A stretch of 64,000 bases of DNA from Chromobacterium alkanivorans (GCF_016937655.1 NZ_JAFHKL010000010.1:1-64000), one strand, 5' to 3'; positions 43,544 through 53,740 are shown, counted from the stretch's first letter. Program-made: numbers and translations. The notes: generated by a model not told the origin, from the letters alone.

Positions 43544-45604
43544 ATGAACCAGACATTGCTGATTGAGCTGCTCACCGAGGAGCTGCCGCCCAAAGCGCTG
43601 GAAAAGCTGGCCGCCAGCTTTGCCCAGACCATTGGCGACGAATTGAAGAAAATGCAGTTCGCGCCGGCCGACGCCGAGGCGACGGTCTACGCCTCGCCGC
43701 GCCGCCTGGCGGTGCAGCTGGCCGATGTGGCCGCCTTGCAGCCGGACCAGAAAATCACCCGCAAGGGCCCGGCCGTGGCCGCCGGCCTGAAGGACGGCCA
43801 GCCCACGCCGGCGCTGGCCGGTTTCGCCCGCTCCTGCGGCGTGGAAGTGTCCGCGCTGTCCACGATGAGCGACGGCAAGCAGGACGTGTACGCCTACGAG
43901 AGCGTCAAGCAGGGCCAGCCGCTGGCCGCGGTGCTGGCCGAGGTGGTGGCGCTGGCGCTGAAAAAGCTGCCGGCGCCCAAGCTGATGCGCTGGGGCAGCC
44001 TGGACGTGCAGTTCGTCCGCCCGGTGCACGGCCTGATCATGCTGCACGGCGACGCGGTGGTGCCGGGCGAGGTGCTGGGCCTGCAAAGCGGCCGGCATAC
44101 CCGCGGCCATCGCTTCCTGTCCGAGGGGGAGGTGACGGTGGCCAAGGCCGACGCTTACGCCCGCACCCTGCATGAGTCCGGCAAGGTGGTGGCCAGCTTC
44201 GACGCGCGCCGCGAACTGATCCGCCACAAGCTGGCCGAGGCCGCCGCCCGCCTGAACGCCACCATCGCCGCGCCGGAGGCCTTGTTCGACGAGGTGACCG
44301 GCCTGGTGGAATGGCCGGTGGTGCTGGAAGCCGGCTTCGAAGCCGAATTCCTGCGCGTGCCGCAGGAATGCCTGATCCTGACCATGCAGCAGAACCAGAA
44401 GTATTTCCCGCTGCTGGACGCGTCCGGCAAGCTGATGAACCGCTTCCTGCTGGTGTCCAACCTGGAAACCGCCGATCCGTCCTTCATCGTCGGCGGCAAC
44501 GAGCGCGTGCTGCGCGCGCGTCTGTCCGACGCCAAGTTCTTCTTCGAGCAGGACCAGAAGGCGCGGCTGGACAGCCGTTTGCCGCGGCTGGCCAATGTGG
44601 TCTACCACAACAAGATAGGCTCGCAGCTGGAGCGCGTGGAGCGCCTGCAGAGCATCGCCGGCGCCATCGCCCATGAGCTGGGCGCCGACGCCGCGCTGGC
44701 TGCCCGCGCCGCCTATCTGGCCAAGGCCGATCTGGTGTCCGACATGGTGGGCGAATTCCCCGAGCTGCAGGGCGTGATGGGCATGTACTACGCCCAGCAC
44801 GACGGCGAGCACGCCGAAGTGGCCGCCGCCATCGAAGGCCATTACCACCCGCGCTTCGCCGGCGACACGCTGCCGGAAGGCAAGATCGCCACCGCGGTGG
44901 CGCTGGCGGACAAGCTGGAGACCATAGTCGGCATCTGGGGCATAGGCCTGATCCCCACCGGCGACAAGGACCCGTTCGCCTTGCGCCGCGCCGCGCTGGG
45001 CGTGGTGCGCATGGCGCTGGAAGCGGACCTGGACCTGAGGGCGTTGTTGAACATCGTCGCCGCCGCCTTCCCGGCCGGCAAGCTGTCCGCCGCCGTGGCC
45101 GACGAGGTGTTCGGCTTCATGATGGACCGCCTGAAGAACTTCCTCGCCGCCGATTACAAGGGCGACGAGATCGACGCGGTGCTGGCGCAGGCGCCGAGCC
45201 GGCTGGCGGAAGTGCGCGCGGTGCTGTCCGCCGTGGCCGCCTTCAAGGCGCTGCCGGAAGCGGCCGCGCTGGCCGCCGCCAACAAGCGGGTGAAGAACAT
45301 CCTGAAGAAGGCCGAAGGCGAAGTGGGCGCGGTGAATCCGGCGCTGCTGAGCGAGGCGGCCGAGCAGGCGCTGTTCGCCGCCGTCGAGCAATTGGCGCCG
45401 CAGGTGGACGGCAAGTTCGCCGCCCGCGACTTCGCCGCCGCGCTGACCCAATTGGCCTCGCTGCGCGCGCCGGTGGACGCCTTCTTCGACGGCGTGATGG
45501 TGATGGCGGACGACGCCGCGGTGCGCAACAACCGCATCGCCTTGCTGGCGCGTCTGGCCGGCTTGTTCAACCGCGTGGCGGATATCTCGCTGCTGGCGGA
45601 GTGA
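43544..45604 (+). CDS. glyS: Glycyl-tRNA synthetase beta subunit
   Basis: 686 residues, normal length; start [20 protein letters not shown] at 43544. Conserved blocks are [26 protein letters not shown] and [20 protein letters not shown]. Provides tRNA binding and completes the GlyQ enzyme. Starts 14 bases after the secreted-protein gene. Confidence 0.97.
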   Translation: MNQTLLIELLTEELPPKALEKLAASFAQTIGDELKKMQFAPADAEATVYASPRRLAVQLADVAALQPDQKITRKGPAVAAGLKDGQPTPALAGFARSCGVEVSALSTMSDGKQDVYAYESVKQGQPLAAVLAEVVALALKKLPAPKLMRWGSLDVQFVRPVHGLIMLHGDAVVPGEVLGLQSGRHTRGHRFLSEGEVTVAKADAYARTLHESGKVVASFDARRELIRHKLAEAAARLNATIAAPEALFDEVTGLVEWPVVLEAGFEAEFLRVPQECLILTMQQNQKYFPLLDASGKLMNRFLLVSNLETADPSFIVGGNERVLRARLSDAKFFFEQDQKARLDSRLPRLANVVYHNKIGSQLERVERLQSIAGAIAHELGADAALAARAAYLAKADLVSDMVGEFPELQGVMGMYYAQHDGEHAEVAAAIEGHYHPRFAGDTLPEGKIATAVALADKLETIVGIWGIGLIPTGDKDPFALRRAALGVVRMALEADLDLRALLNIVAAAFPAGKLSAAVADEVFGFMMDRLKNFLAADYKGDEIDAVLAQAPSRLAEVRAVLSAVAAFKALPEAAALAAANKRVKNILKKAEGEVGAVNPALLSEAAEQALFAAVEQLAPQVDGKFAARDFAAALTQLASLRAPVDAFFDGVMVMADDAAVRNNRIALLARLAGLFNRVADISLLAE

Positions 45605-45610
45605 TCCGAT

Positions 45611-45630
45611 GGGGCGGCCGCGGCCGCCCC
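45611..45630. repeat. 20-bp perfect palindrome between glyS and gmhB
   Basis: ggggcggccgcggccgcccc, directly after the glyS stop codon and 22 bases before gmhB, without a T-run. It may attenuate read-through or be a processing hairpin. Confidence 0.6.
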
Positions 45631-45652
45631 GGCGCTCTAGACGGGGAAAACC

Positions 45653-46198
45653 GTGAAACTAGTCATTCTCGACCGCGACGGCGTGATCAACGAGGACCGC
45701 GACGATTTCGTCAAATCGCCGGCGGAGTGGGTGCCGATCGAACACAGCCTGGAGGCGATCGCCAATCTGACCCAGTCCGGCTGGCGCGTGGTGGTGGCCA
45801 CCAATCAGTCCGGCATCGGCCGCGGCCTGTTCGACATGCAGGCGCTCAACGCCATGCATGAGAAAATGCACCGGCTGGTGGGCCAGGCCGGCGGCCGCAT
45901 CGACGCGGTGCTGTTCTGTCCGCACGGCCCCAGCGCCGGCTGCGATTGCCGCAAGCCGCTGCCGGGCATGGTGCTGGAGATAGCCGAGCGCTTCAATGTG
46001 AAGCTGGACGGCTTGCCGCTGATCGGCGACAGCCGGCGCGACCTGGAGTCGGTGGCGGCGGTGGGCGGCCTGCCCATTCTGGTCAAGACCGGCAAGGGCG
46101 CCAAGACGCTGGCCGACGGCGAATTGCCGGCCGGCACCCTGGTGTTCGACGATTTGTACGACGCCGCGGAATATCTGATTGATTCCCGCGAACGTTGA
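45653..46198 (+). CDS. gmhB: D-glycero-D-manno-heptose 1,7-bisphosphate 7-phosphatase
   Basis: 181 residues from a GTG. HAD motif LDRDGVINEDRDD at the N-terminus, TNQSGIGRG, the zinc-binding CPHGPSAGCDCRKP loop and IGDSRRDLE identify GmhB. It removes the C7 phosphate in ADP-heptose synthesis for the LPS inner core. Overlap or close spacing with plsC downstream. Confidence 0.93.
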   Translation: MKLVILDRDGVINEDRDDFVKSPAEWVPIEHSLEAIANLTQSGWRVVVATNQSGIGRGLFDMQALNAMHEKMHRLVGQAGGRIDAVLFCPHGPSAGCDCRKPLPGMVLEIAERFNVKLDGLPLIGDSRRDLESVAAVGGLPILVKTGKGAKTLADGELPAGTLVFDDLYDAAEYLIDSRER

Positions 46199-46224
46199 GT
46201 TCAGAAAAGGATAGTGTTCCAAGC

Positions 46225-47001
46225 ATGCTGAGTTTATGGCTTCGTAACCTGCTGTACTGGCTGGTGCTGATCGTCATCACGCCGCTGTTCTTCTTCCTGC
46301 TGCTGCTGTCCGCGCCGCTGCCGCGCCGCGCGCGCCACGTGTTCGGCGTCAGCTGGGCCCTGAGCCTGCTGTGGATGCTGGAGCACGTGATCGGCCTGAA
46401 ATACAAGGTGCTGGGCGCGGAGAACCTGCCCGCGCAGCCGTCGGTGATCTGTTCCAAGCACCAGTCCGGCTGGGAAACGCTGGCCTTGCAGAAGATCTTC
46501 CCGTGGCAGGTGTACGTGGCCAAGCGCGAGCTGACCTGGATTCCGGTCTTCGGCTGGGGCCTGGTGCTGATGAACCCCATCATCATCAACCGCTCCGACC
46601 GTGCCAACGCCAACCAGCGTCTGCTGGAACAGGGCCTGGAGCGCAAGCGCCACCGCTTCTGGATTACGGTGTTCCCGGAAGGCACTCGCACCAAGCCGGG
46701 CGCGGTGGGCAAATACAAGCTGGGCGCGGCGCGCATGGCCAAGCAGTTCGACATGCCGCTGGTGCCGGTGGCTCACAACGCCGGCGAGTTCTGGCCGCGC
46801 AACGCCTTCCTGAAGTATCCCGGCGAAATCACCGTGGTGGTGGGCAAGCCCATCGTGCCGGGCGAAGAGCTGGGGCCGGAGGCGATGATGAAGGAAGCCG
46901 AGCAGTGGATCGAGGCGCGTCAGCGCGAGATCGGCGGCGTCGGCCCGTTCGCGGACGCGGATGAAAAGCGCAAGCGTCTGGCTGCGTCTGCCGCTGCCTG
47001 A
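46225..47001 (+). CDS. plsC: 1-acyl-sn-glycerol-3-phosphate acyltransferase (PlsC family)
   Basis: 258 residues from the ATG at 46225 (MLSLWLRNLLYWLVLIVITP); N-terminal membrane helix. Motif I is KHQSGWETLA (the HX4D/E form with Glu), and motif III is VFPEGTRTKPG. Transfers an acyl chain to lysophosphatidate in phospholipid synthesis. The 3' end overlaps the next gene by 41 bases. Confidence 0.9.
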   Translation: MLSLWLRNLLYWLVLIVITPLFFFLLLLSAPLPRRARHVFGVSWALSLLWMLEHVIGLKYKVLGAENLPAQPSVICSKHQSGWETLALQKIFPWQVYVAKRELTWIPVFGWGLVLMNPIIINRSDRANANQRLLEQGLERKRHRFWITVFPEGTRTKPGAVGKYKLGAARMAKQFDMPLVPVAHNAGEFWPRNAFLKYPGEITVVVGKPIVPGEELGPEAMMKEAEQWIEARQREIGGVGPFADADEKRKRLAASAAA

Positions 47002-47671
47002 CGGCGAGGTGGACGTGGTGCTGACCCGGCGGCCGCGTAAGAGCGTGGGCATCCGGGTCAGCGCGGGCAGGGTGGAGCTGGTGGCCCATCCGGCGGTCAG
47101 CGCCGCCCGCCTGCGCGAAGTGTTGCTGGAGCGTCGCGACTGGATCGCCGGCCATGTGGCGCGGCAAAGACAGGCGCGGCGGCAAGCCGACGATCTGAGC
47201 CAGCTGCGCTGGCGGGGAGAGGCCCTGCCCATCGTGCTGGCGGCCGGCGCGCGGCGCACGGCCAGGCTGAGCGCGGACGGTTTGATTGTTACCGGCATCG
47301 GCGACGGCGACGCGGCCGCCTTGAAGCAGGCGGTGCGCCGTTTCTTCAAGCGAGAGGCGGCCTTGCGTTTTCCGGCGCGGATGGCGGAACTGGCGCGCGG
47401 CTGCCGGCGCCAGCCCAGCGGCCTGCAGTTGTCGTCGGCGCGCACGCGCTGGGGCAGTTGCACCGCGGCCGGGATGATCCGCTTGAACTGGCGCTTGCTG
47501 CAAGCGCCGCCGGCGGTGCTGGACTATGTGATCGCCCATGAGCTGGCCCATCTGGAACACATGAACCACTCGCCCGCCTTCTGGGCGGAGACCGCGCGCC
47601 TGTACCCGGACTGGCAGGCGGCGCGGCGCTGGCTGAAGCTGCACGGCGCCGGGCTGTTCCATTTTGATTAA
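46961..47671 (+). CDS. YgjP-like zinc metallopeptidase (DUF45/M48-type)
   Basis: 236 residues. Signature: RTRWGSCTAAGMIRLNWRLL followed by VIAHELAHLEHMNHSPAFW, where HELAH and the next His bind zinc. N-terminal half is beta-rich with RRPRKSVGIRVSAGRVELV. Cytoplasmic; substrates of this family are poorly known. Confidence 0.88.
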   Translation: MKSASVWLRLPLPDGEVDVVLTRRPRKSVGIRVSAGRVELVAHPAVSAARLREVLLERRDWIAGHVARQRQARRQADDLSQLRWRGEALPIVLAAGARRTARLSADGLIVTGIGDGDAAALKQAVRRFFKREAALRFPARMAELARGCRRQPSGLQLSSARTRWGSCTAAGMIRLNWRLLQAPPAVLDYVIAHELAHLEHMNHSPAFWAETARLYPDWQAARRWLKLHGAGLFHFD

Positions 47672-47679
47672 TGAATAAA

Positions 47680-47819
47680 GAACCGGTTCATGATCTTGCG
47701 AGCTAGAGCGAGACAAGGCGTTGTGGCTGAAAAAGCGGAGTGTACATACGGTACATGAGCATTTTGAAGCCGGTTTCAACGCCGTATCGCCGACGCGCAG
47801 CAGATCGTGAACAGGTTCT
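47680..47819 (+). mobile_element. MITE-like element, copy 2
   Basis: 140 bp with imperfect terminal inverted repeats (gaaccggttcatgatct at the left, agatcgtgaacaggttc at the right). It shares gagcgagacaaggcg, gtacatgagcattt and the right end with the copy at 60257. It lies between the ygjP-like stop and the gloA ribosome-binding site, which begins directly at its right end. Confidence 0.88.
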
Positions 47820-47829
47820 AAGGAGAAGA

Positions 47830-48213
47830 ATGATGCGTTTACTACACACCATGCTGCGCGTGGGCAATCTTGAGCGCTCGCTGGCGTTTTACCAGGAAGT
47901 GCTCGATATGAAGTTGCTGCGCCGGCAAGACTACCCGGACGGCCGCTTCACCCTGGCCTTCGTCGGCTACGGCGCGGAAGAAGAGCAGACGGTGCTGGAG
48001 CTGACCCACAACTGGGACACCGAGTCCTACGAACTGGGCAGCGGCTACGGCCACATCGCCGTCGAAGTGCCGGACGCCTACGCCGCCTGTGACATGGTGC
48101 GGGCCAAGGGCGGCAAGGTGAGCCGCGAAGCCGGCCCGATGAAGCACGGCACCACGGTGATCGCCTTCGTCGAGGACCCGGACGGCTACAAGATCGAGTT
48201 CATTCAGCGCTGA
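47830..48213 (+). CDS. gloA: Lactoylglutathione lyase (glyoxalase I)
   Basis: 127 residues from the ATG at 47830 with AGGAG four bases upstream. Glyoxalase signatures are [37 protein letters not shown] and the [11 protein letters not shown] end; H5, the Glu of LELTHNW, the His of GHIAV and the Glu of KIEF are the metal ligands. Converts the methylglyoxal-glutathione hemithioacetal to S-lactoylglutathione. Confidence 0.96.
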   Translation: MMRLLHTMLRVGNLERSLAFYQEVLDMKLLRRQDYPDGRFTLAFVGYGAEEEQTVLELTHNWDTESYELGSGYGHIAVEVPDAYAACDMVRAKGGKVSREAGPMKHGTTVIAFVEDPDGYKIEFIQR

Positions 48214-48253
48214 GCGGCGTTGTCCGCGGGACTTTGAACCGGTTCTAACCCAG

Positions 48254-48284
48254 GGCCGGCGGCACGGAGCCGCCGGCCTTGTTT
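48254..48284 (+). terminator. Terminator after gloA
   Basis: 10-base perfect arms ggccggcggc / gccgccggcc, 5-base loop, then ttgttt. Confidence 0.8.
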
Positions 48285-48597
48285 CATCAAATGCTTAATT
48301 AGCGTGGCAATCGCGCAAAACGCTTGGTTCCGATGCCGGTTTTCCTTGTCCGGACTGCCAGAGTTATGGGACGATGTAACGCTTTGTAACCATTTTGGCC
48401 CCAAGCGGACGCGCCGCTCCCGCGGAGACGAGATTCGCTGAGGTCTGATATTAGAAAGCGTCAGCGCAACGGCATCCGGCTGCCGCGTCGCTTCAACAAT
48501 ATCGCCGGAATCCACACTTTGCATAGCCTGCCCAAGCCAGACTTGACGCAGGCGATGGCGCTTTTATCAATGGGCGTCATGCCCCTCGGGAAGATAG
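48285..48597. other. Long leader region upstream of the antiporter gene
   Basis: 313 bases without a gene. Contains GC-rich segments able to fold (gcgccgctcccgcgg; gcaacggcatccggctgccgcg) ahead of an ion-transporter gene, so a structured 5' leader is possible. I could not match it to a known riboswitch consensus by eye. Confidence 0.35.
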
Positions 48598-50007
48598 ATG
48601 ACCAAAACACTCTTTAGCGCCGCCGCGCTGGCCCTGCTGCCGGCGCTGGCGCAAGCCGCCGAACTGGACGGCGCCACGCTGAGCCTGGCCTGGGGACTGC
48701 CGTTTGCCGGCATTTTGCTGTCCATCGCGCTGTTCCCCATATTCGCGCCGGGCATCTGGCACCATCACTTCGGCAAGATCACCGCGGTCTGGACCGTGTT
48801 GTTCCTGGCGCCCTTCGCCGTGGCCTACGGCCTGGGCACCTCGATGGCGCTGATCGTCCACGCGCTGTTCGCCGAATACATTCCCTTCATCGTGCTGCTG
48901 TTCTCGCTATACACCGTGTCCGGCGGCATTCTGGTCTGGGGCTCGCTGCACGGCTCGCCCAAGCTCAACACCGCCATACTGGCGATAGGCACCGCGCTGG
49001 CATCCATCATGGGCACCACCGGCGCGGCGATGCTGCTGATCCGCCCCTTGCTGCGCGCCAATGAAAAGCGCAAGCACAATGTGCACGTGGTGGTGTTCTT
49101 CATCTTCCTGGTGGCCAATATCGGCGGCGGCCTGACCCCGCTGGGCGACCCGCCGCTGTTCCTCGGCTTCCTCAAGGGCGTCAGCTTCGGCTGGACGGTG
49201 CAGCACATGGCGCTGCCGGTGCTGGTGTTGTCGCTGGCGCTGCTGGCCATTTTCTACGCGCTGGACAGCTATCTCTTCAAGAAGGAAGCGCAGGCGGGCA
49301 CGCTGCCGGAAATCGACCGCTCCAAGGACAAGCCGATCAAGCTGCACGGCAAGCGCAATCTGTTCCTGCTGGCCGGCATCGTCGCCGCGGTATTGATGTC
49401 CGGCATCTGGAAGCCGGGCGTGAGCTTCGACATCATGGGCACGCAGGTGGAGCTGCAGAACATCATCCGAGATCTGGCTCTGATCGGCCTGGCCTTCGCC
49501 TCGCTGTGGATCACCCCCAAGCAAGTGCGCGCCGGCAACGAATTCAACTGGGATCCCATCCTGGAAGTGGGCAAGTTGTTCGCCGGCATCTTCATCACCA
49601 TCGGCCCGGTGATCGCCATCCTGCGCGCCGGCGCCGACGGCCATCTGGCCGGCCTGGTGCACATGGTGTCCGACGCCAACGGCCAGCCGGTCAACACGAT
49701 GTATTTCTGGATGACCGGCATCCTGTCCAGCTTCCTGGACAACGCGCCCACCTACCTGGTGTTCTTCAATCTGGCCCACGGCGACGCTCAGGTACTGATG
49801 GGCCCGATGGCGGACACCTTGCTGGCGATCTCCATGGGCGCGGTGTTCATGGGCGCCAACACCTATATCGGCAACGCGCCCAACTTCATGGTCAAGGCCA
49901 TCGCCGAACACCGCCATGTGAAGATGCCGAGCTTCTTCGGCTATCTGGGCTGGTCCTGCGCCATCCTGCTGCCGCTGTTCGTGCTGATGACGCTGATTTT
50001 CTTCTGA
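48598..50007 (+). CDS. Putative Na+/H+ antiporter (ArsB/NhaD-type ion transporter superfamily)
   Basis: 469 residues with a cleavable-looking N-terminus (LPALAQAA) and about twelve membrane segments. Signature stretches are ANIGGGLTPLGDPPLFLGFL (re-entrant loop with G-DPP) and SFLDNAPTYLVFFNLAHG (second loop with DNAPT), a duplicated pattern typical of this superfamily, plus GANTYIGNAPNFMVKAIAE. Probably exchanges Na+ for protons; the ion is inferred from the family. Confidence 0.85.
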   Translation: MTKTLFSAAALALLPALAQAAELDGATLSLAWGLPFAGILLSIALFPIFAPGIWHHHFGKITAVWTVLFLAPFAVAYGLGTSMALIVHALFAEYIPFIVLLFSLYTVSGGILVWGSLHGSPKLNTAILAIGTALASIMGTTGAAMLLIRPLLRANEKRKHNVHVVVFFIFLVANIGGGLTPLGDPPLFLGFLKGVSFGWTVQHMALPVLVLSLALLAIFYALDSYLFKKEAQAGTLPEIDRSKDKPIKLHGKRNLFLLAGIVAAVLMSGIWKPGVSFDIMGTQVELQNIIRDLALIGLAFASLWITPKQVRAGNEFNWDPILEVGKLFAGIFITIGPVIAILRAGADGHLAGLVHMVSDANGQPVNTMYFWMTGILSSFLDNAPTYLVFFNLAHGDAQVLMGPMADTLLAISMGAVFMGANTYIGNAPNFMVKAIAEHRHVKMPSFFGYLGWSCAILLPLFVLMTLIFF

Positions 50008-50024
50008 GTCAGCCGCCTCTCGTG

Positions 50025-50050
50025 AAAAAGCCCGCTGTCGCGGGCTTTTT
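50025..50050. terminator. Bidirectional terminator between convergent genes
   Basis: aaaaagcccgc / gcgggcttttt, 11-base arms and 4-base loop, between the antiporter (plus) and the multicopper oxidase (minus) stop codons. Confidence 0.9.
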
Positions 50051-50064
50051 TCATGACGGGCCGC

Positions 50065-52134
50065 TCAATGATGGCCAAAGGCGGTGCCGCCCTTGCCGTC
50101 CGGCAGCGCGATGCGGATGTTCTGCATCATGCCCTGGTCCTCGTGGTCCAGGATGTGGCAATGCAGCACGAAGTCGCCGATATAGCGCTGATAGCGGGTG
50201 CGGATGGTGATGGTGTAACGGCCGGCCGCGGCGACCTTCGGGTCATTGCTGGCCTTGAGGTTTTTCACCCATAAAGTGTCTTTCCAGACGTTTTTCAGAC
50301 CGCTGTACTGGGTATCGCCCGGGTCCATCGAATCCGGCGCGCCTTCCGCGCTGACGTCGTTGCCCTTGGGATCTACTATCTTGACGATCTGGAACGGGTT
50401 GACGTGGATATGGTAGGGGTGACTGACGAAGTCGGAGCGCAGCGTCCACTCGTCCACGCCGCCCAGTTTCAGGGTGCGGTCTATGCGCTCGCCGGCATAG
50501 GGTTTGCCGTCCACCTGGAAGAAGGCGGCGCCGGGTTGGGATACGTCGATGTTGAACGTCAGCGTCTGGGCGCCGGTCACTTCCTTGGGGTCTATGTCGG
50601 GATGCGGCACAAAGCTGCTCAGCCTCATCCCATTGCGCAGTTCCGCGCTGACCTTGTTGGCGACGGCGGGCGGGAAGTGGGCGCGGGCGGCGCCGGTCAG
50701 TACCTCCTGCAAAGGTCGCGAGGGCTGGCCGGGAGCAACGTCCACCACGCCCAGCAAGCGGGCCGACGGCGCCGAGCGGTCTATGGTGCTGCTGACCTTG
50801 ACGTCGTTGATCAGGCAGTACTTGCCGGCGCTGGGGAAGGAAACCAACGCGTCCCAGCGGTAGCCGGGCTGGAACACCACGCTGTTGCGGGTTTGCGCCT
50901 TGCCCATGGTCAGGCCGTCGGCGGCGATCAAGGGCAGGTTCAGTTCCGCGCCGCTGCAATAGTCGTTGACGTAACCGTCCATCTGTTTGGCTAACAGGCC
51001 GGCCAGCGGCGGCGCGCCGGCGCTGAGCCGGCGCAGTTTCAAATTGATGGTGTCGCGCACGCCGGCGTGAACCATTCTCCAGCGCTCCACGTCGCCGGCC
51101 CGCGCCTGCATCATCTGGCCCAATACCACGCCGTTGATGCTGGTGTAGCGGCCGGATTCTTGCCAGGTCTTGGGGCCGAATTGATCGTAGCCCTCGATGC
51201 CGCCGGTATCGCCGTCGTCGCAGCGGTAGCGTTGGTCCTCCTCGTTGGGCGGCGTGGAAGTGTTGCCGTAGGTCTTGATCATGCCCTTGTTTTGTCCGGC
51301 CTTGAAGCGGCAGGCGTACTGGATTTGCTGGAACACCAGCACCCGCTCGCGGAAACTTGCTCCGGCATAGGGCTGCAACAGGGTGTCGATGTCGCCGTTC
51401 TGTTGCGGAGTGGGCTGCCGAGTGCCGCGCACGATCAGCGCGCCGGCCATGCCGCTGGACACCTGCAGCGCGGTGGAACCATGGCGATGGGTGTGATACC
51501 AGAAGGTGCCGGCCGGGTGGTCGGGCGGAATGTTGTACTCGTACTGGAAGCTGACGCCGGGATTGATGGAGATCAGCACATTGTCGCTATTGCCGGCCGG
51601 ATTGATCCAGAGCCCGTGGGTATGCAGATTGGTGCCGTTGAAACAGTGCGGCTGATTGGCGCTGCCGCCCTGATCGGTGCAGCTGGGATCGCGGATGGGC
51701 TTGCCGTCGGCGTCGTGGTCCAGCTTGTTGTTCAGGCTGATGCGCACGGTCTGTCCGGGGTAGACCTCGATCAGCGGCGCGATGAAGGGCGTGGCGCTGG
51801 GCTGGGAGGATGTCGGCGTCGGGGCTGGGCTGAGCGCGCCGGGCAGGTAGCTGCGCAGCGCCACCTTGTCGTAATGGATCTGCCCGGGGCGTTCCAGCGA
51901 AGGGTTGCGAATCCAGCCGTAGCGATAGCGGATGTCCAGATCGTAAGCGACTTCACGCGGGGCGGCCTGCGGCTGGTCAAGCTCCAGCGGCGCGCGAAGC
52001 AGGGCGGCGGGGATGGCCAGCAGCCGCGGCGGGTTGTCTATCTGCGGGAGGTCTTCGCCGTGGCCGGTCGCCGCGAGCAGCAGCGCGGCGAGGCCTAGCG
52101 GAACGGGAGCGAGGCGAGCGGTGAGCATATTCAT
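50065..52134 (-). CDS. Secreted multicopper oxidase
   Basis: 689 residues from the ATG at 52134 (GGAGA upstream), with a signal peptide ending at about residue 25. Copper ligand motifs in order: NLHTHGLW, FWYHTHRHGS, HPYHIHVNPFQ and HCHILDHEDQGMM (type 1, 2 and 3 sites). It is longer than CueO or laccases (about 500), with an insertion between the second and third cupredoxin domains that is rich in Gly/Asp/Tyr. Likely oxidises metals or phenolics in the periplasm; substrate unknown. Confidence 0.93.
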   Translation of the reverse strand: MNMLTARLAPVPLGLAALLLAATGHGEDLPQIDNPPRLLAIPAALLRAPLELDQPQAAPREVAYDLDIRYRYGWIRNPSLERPGQIHYDKVALRSYLPGALSPAPTPTSSQPSATPFIAPLIEVYPGQTVRISLNNKLDHDADGKPIRDPSCTDQGGSANQPHCFNGTNLHTHGLWINPAGNSDNVLISINPGVSFQYEYNIPPDHPAGTFWYHTHRHGSTALQVSSGMAGALIVRGTRQPTPQQNGDIDTLLQPYAGASFRERVLVFQQIQYACRFKAGQNKGMIKTYGNTSTPPNEEDQRYRCDDGDTGGIEGYDQFGPKTWQESGRYTSINGVVLGQMMQARAGDVERWRMVHAGVRDTINLKLRRLSAGAPPLAGLLAKQMDGYVNDYCSGAELNLPLIAADGLTMGKAQTRNSVVFQPGYRWDALVSFPSAGKYCLINDVKVSSTIDRSAPSARLLGVVDVAPGQPSRPLQEVLTGAARAHFPPAVANKVSAELRNGMRLSSFVPHPDIDPKEVTGAQTLTFNIDVSQPGAAFFQVDGKPYAGERIDRTLKLGGVDEWTLRSDFVSHPYHIHVNPFQIVKIVDPKGNDVSAEGAPDSMDPGDTQYSGLKNVWKDTLWVKNLKASNDPKVAAAGRYTITIRTRYQRYIGDFVLHCHILDHEDQGMMQNIRIALPDGKGGTAFGHH

Positions 52135-52360
52135 CTTGGTCTCCGAGTTGGCGTGTTTGCCCACGGACAATTGCGGGGCAGCCAATTCAGCCTAGTTCCA
52201 GATCGACGCCGTTTAAGCCTAATGTCATGTTTTGTCGGAGTGGGCTGATCCGAAGGACAGGCGCGGCCGGCCGCGCCGCGGCTTGCGAGCCTGGATGTCG
52301 GCGGCGGCCGCTTTCCGGTATGCTTGCCGTTTTGCCGTTTTCAATACGCTGAACCGAACT

Positions 52361-53740
52361 ATGCACATCCATATCCTGGGCATCTGCGGCACCTTCATGG
52401 GGGGCATCGCCGCTATCGCCAAACAGGCCGGCCACAAGGTGACCGGCTGCGACGCCAATGTCTATCCGCCGATGAGCACCCAGCTGGAGGCCATGGGCGT
52501 CGAACTGATTCAGGGCTTCGGCGCGGAACAGGCCGACATCGGCGCGGACATCTTCGTGGTGGGCAATGTGGTGACGCGCGGCAAGCCGTTGATGGAAGAG
52601 ATCCTCAACCGCGGCCTGCCTTATATTTCCGGTCCGCAGTGGCTGGCGGAAAACGTGCTCAAGGATTTGTGGGTGCTGGCGGTGGCCGGCACTCACGGCA
52701 AGACCACCACCAGCTCGATGCTGGCCTGGATACTGGAGGACGCCGGCCTGGCGCCGGGCTTCCTGATCGGCGGCATTCCGCAGAACTTCGGCGTGTCGGC
52801 GCGCCTGCCCGGCGCGCCGCGCCAGGACGCGGCCAGCGTCAGTCCCTTCTTTGTGATTGAGGCCGACGAGTACGACACCGCCTTCTTCGACAAGCGCTCC
52901 AAATTCGTTCACTACCGGCCGCGCACCGCGGTGTTGAACAATCTGGAGTTCGACCACGCCGACATTTTCGCCGATCTGGCGGCGATAGAAACCCAGTTTC
53001 ACCACCTGGTGCGCACGGTGCCGGGCCAGGGCCTGATCGTCAGCAACGGCCGCGAGGCCAGCCTGGACCGGGTGCTGGAGCGCGGTTGCTGGACGCCGGT
53101 GGAGCGCTTCGGCGCGGACGCCGGCTGGCAAGCGGGCGAGGCGGAGGCCAACGGCCATTTCGACGTGCTGTTCAACGGCCAGATCCAGGGCCGGGTGCGC
53201 TGGGAGCTGATGGGCGAGCACAACCGTCTGAACGCGCTGGCGGCGATCGCCGCCGCCCGCCATGTCGGCGTGGCGGTGAGCGTCGCCATCGACGCGTTGT
53301 CGCGTTTCCAGAACGTCAAGCGGCGGATGGAAGTGCGCGGCGTGGCGGCCGGGGTCACGGTGTACGACGACTTCGCCCACCACCCCACCGCCATCGCCAC
53401 CACCGTGGCCGGCCTGCGTCACAAGGTGGGCGGCGCGCGCATCCTGGCGGTGCTGGAGCCGCGCTCCAACACCATGAAGCTGGGCACGATGAAGGCGGCG
53501 CTGCCGGCGTCGCTGGCCGACGCCGACCTAGTGTTCTGCTCCGCCGCCAATCTGGGCTGGAACCCCGGCGAGGCGCTGGCCGAACTGGGCGAGCGGGCGC
53601 AGACCTTCGACGACTTCGACGCGCTGCTGCAGGCGGTGGTTGACGCGGCGCGCCCGGGCGATCAGGTGCTGGTGATGAGCAACGGCGGCTTCGGCGGCAT
53701 TCACCAGAAGCTGCTGGACCGGCTGGCCGCGCGCGGCTGA
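52361..53740 (+). CDS. mpl: UDP-MurNAc:L-alanyl-gamma-D-glutamyl-meso-DAP ligase
   Basis: 459 residues, family length; start MHIHILGICGTFMGGIAAIA at 52361 (the longer upstream frame is not conserved). ATP loop GTHGKTTTSSMLAW, then EADEYDTAFFDKRSKFVHYR and YDDFAHHPTAI, which is typical of Mpl. It re-attaches murein tripeptide to UDP-MurNAc in peptidoglycan recycling. Confidence 0.95.
   Translation: MHIHILGICGTFMGGIAAIAKQAGHKVTGCDANVYPPMSTQLEAMGVELIQGFGAEQADIGADIFVVGNVVTRGKPLMEEILNRGLPYISGPQWLAENVLKDLWVLAVAGTHGKTTTSSMLAWILEDAGLAPGFLIGGIPQNFGVSARLPGAPRQDAASVSPFFVIEADEYDTAFFDKRSKFVHYRPRTAVLNNLEFDHADIFADLAAIETQFHHLVRTVPGQGLIVSNGREASLDRVLERGCWTPVERFGADAGWQAGEAEANGHFDVLFNGQIQGRVRWELMGEHNRLNALAAIAAARHVGVAVSVAIDALSRFQNVKRRMEVRGVAAGVTVYDDFAHHPTAIATTVAGLRHKVGGARILAVLEPRSNTMKLGTMKAALPASLADADLVFCSAANLGWNPGEALAELGERAQTFDDFDALLQAVVDAARPGDQVLVMSNGGFGGIHQKLLDRLAARG

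Noticed and set aside
43526-45451. 641-codon open frame on the minus strand
   Set aside because: Antisense shadow of glyS caused by GC-rich codon bias; low-complexity product.
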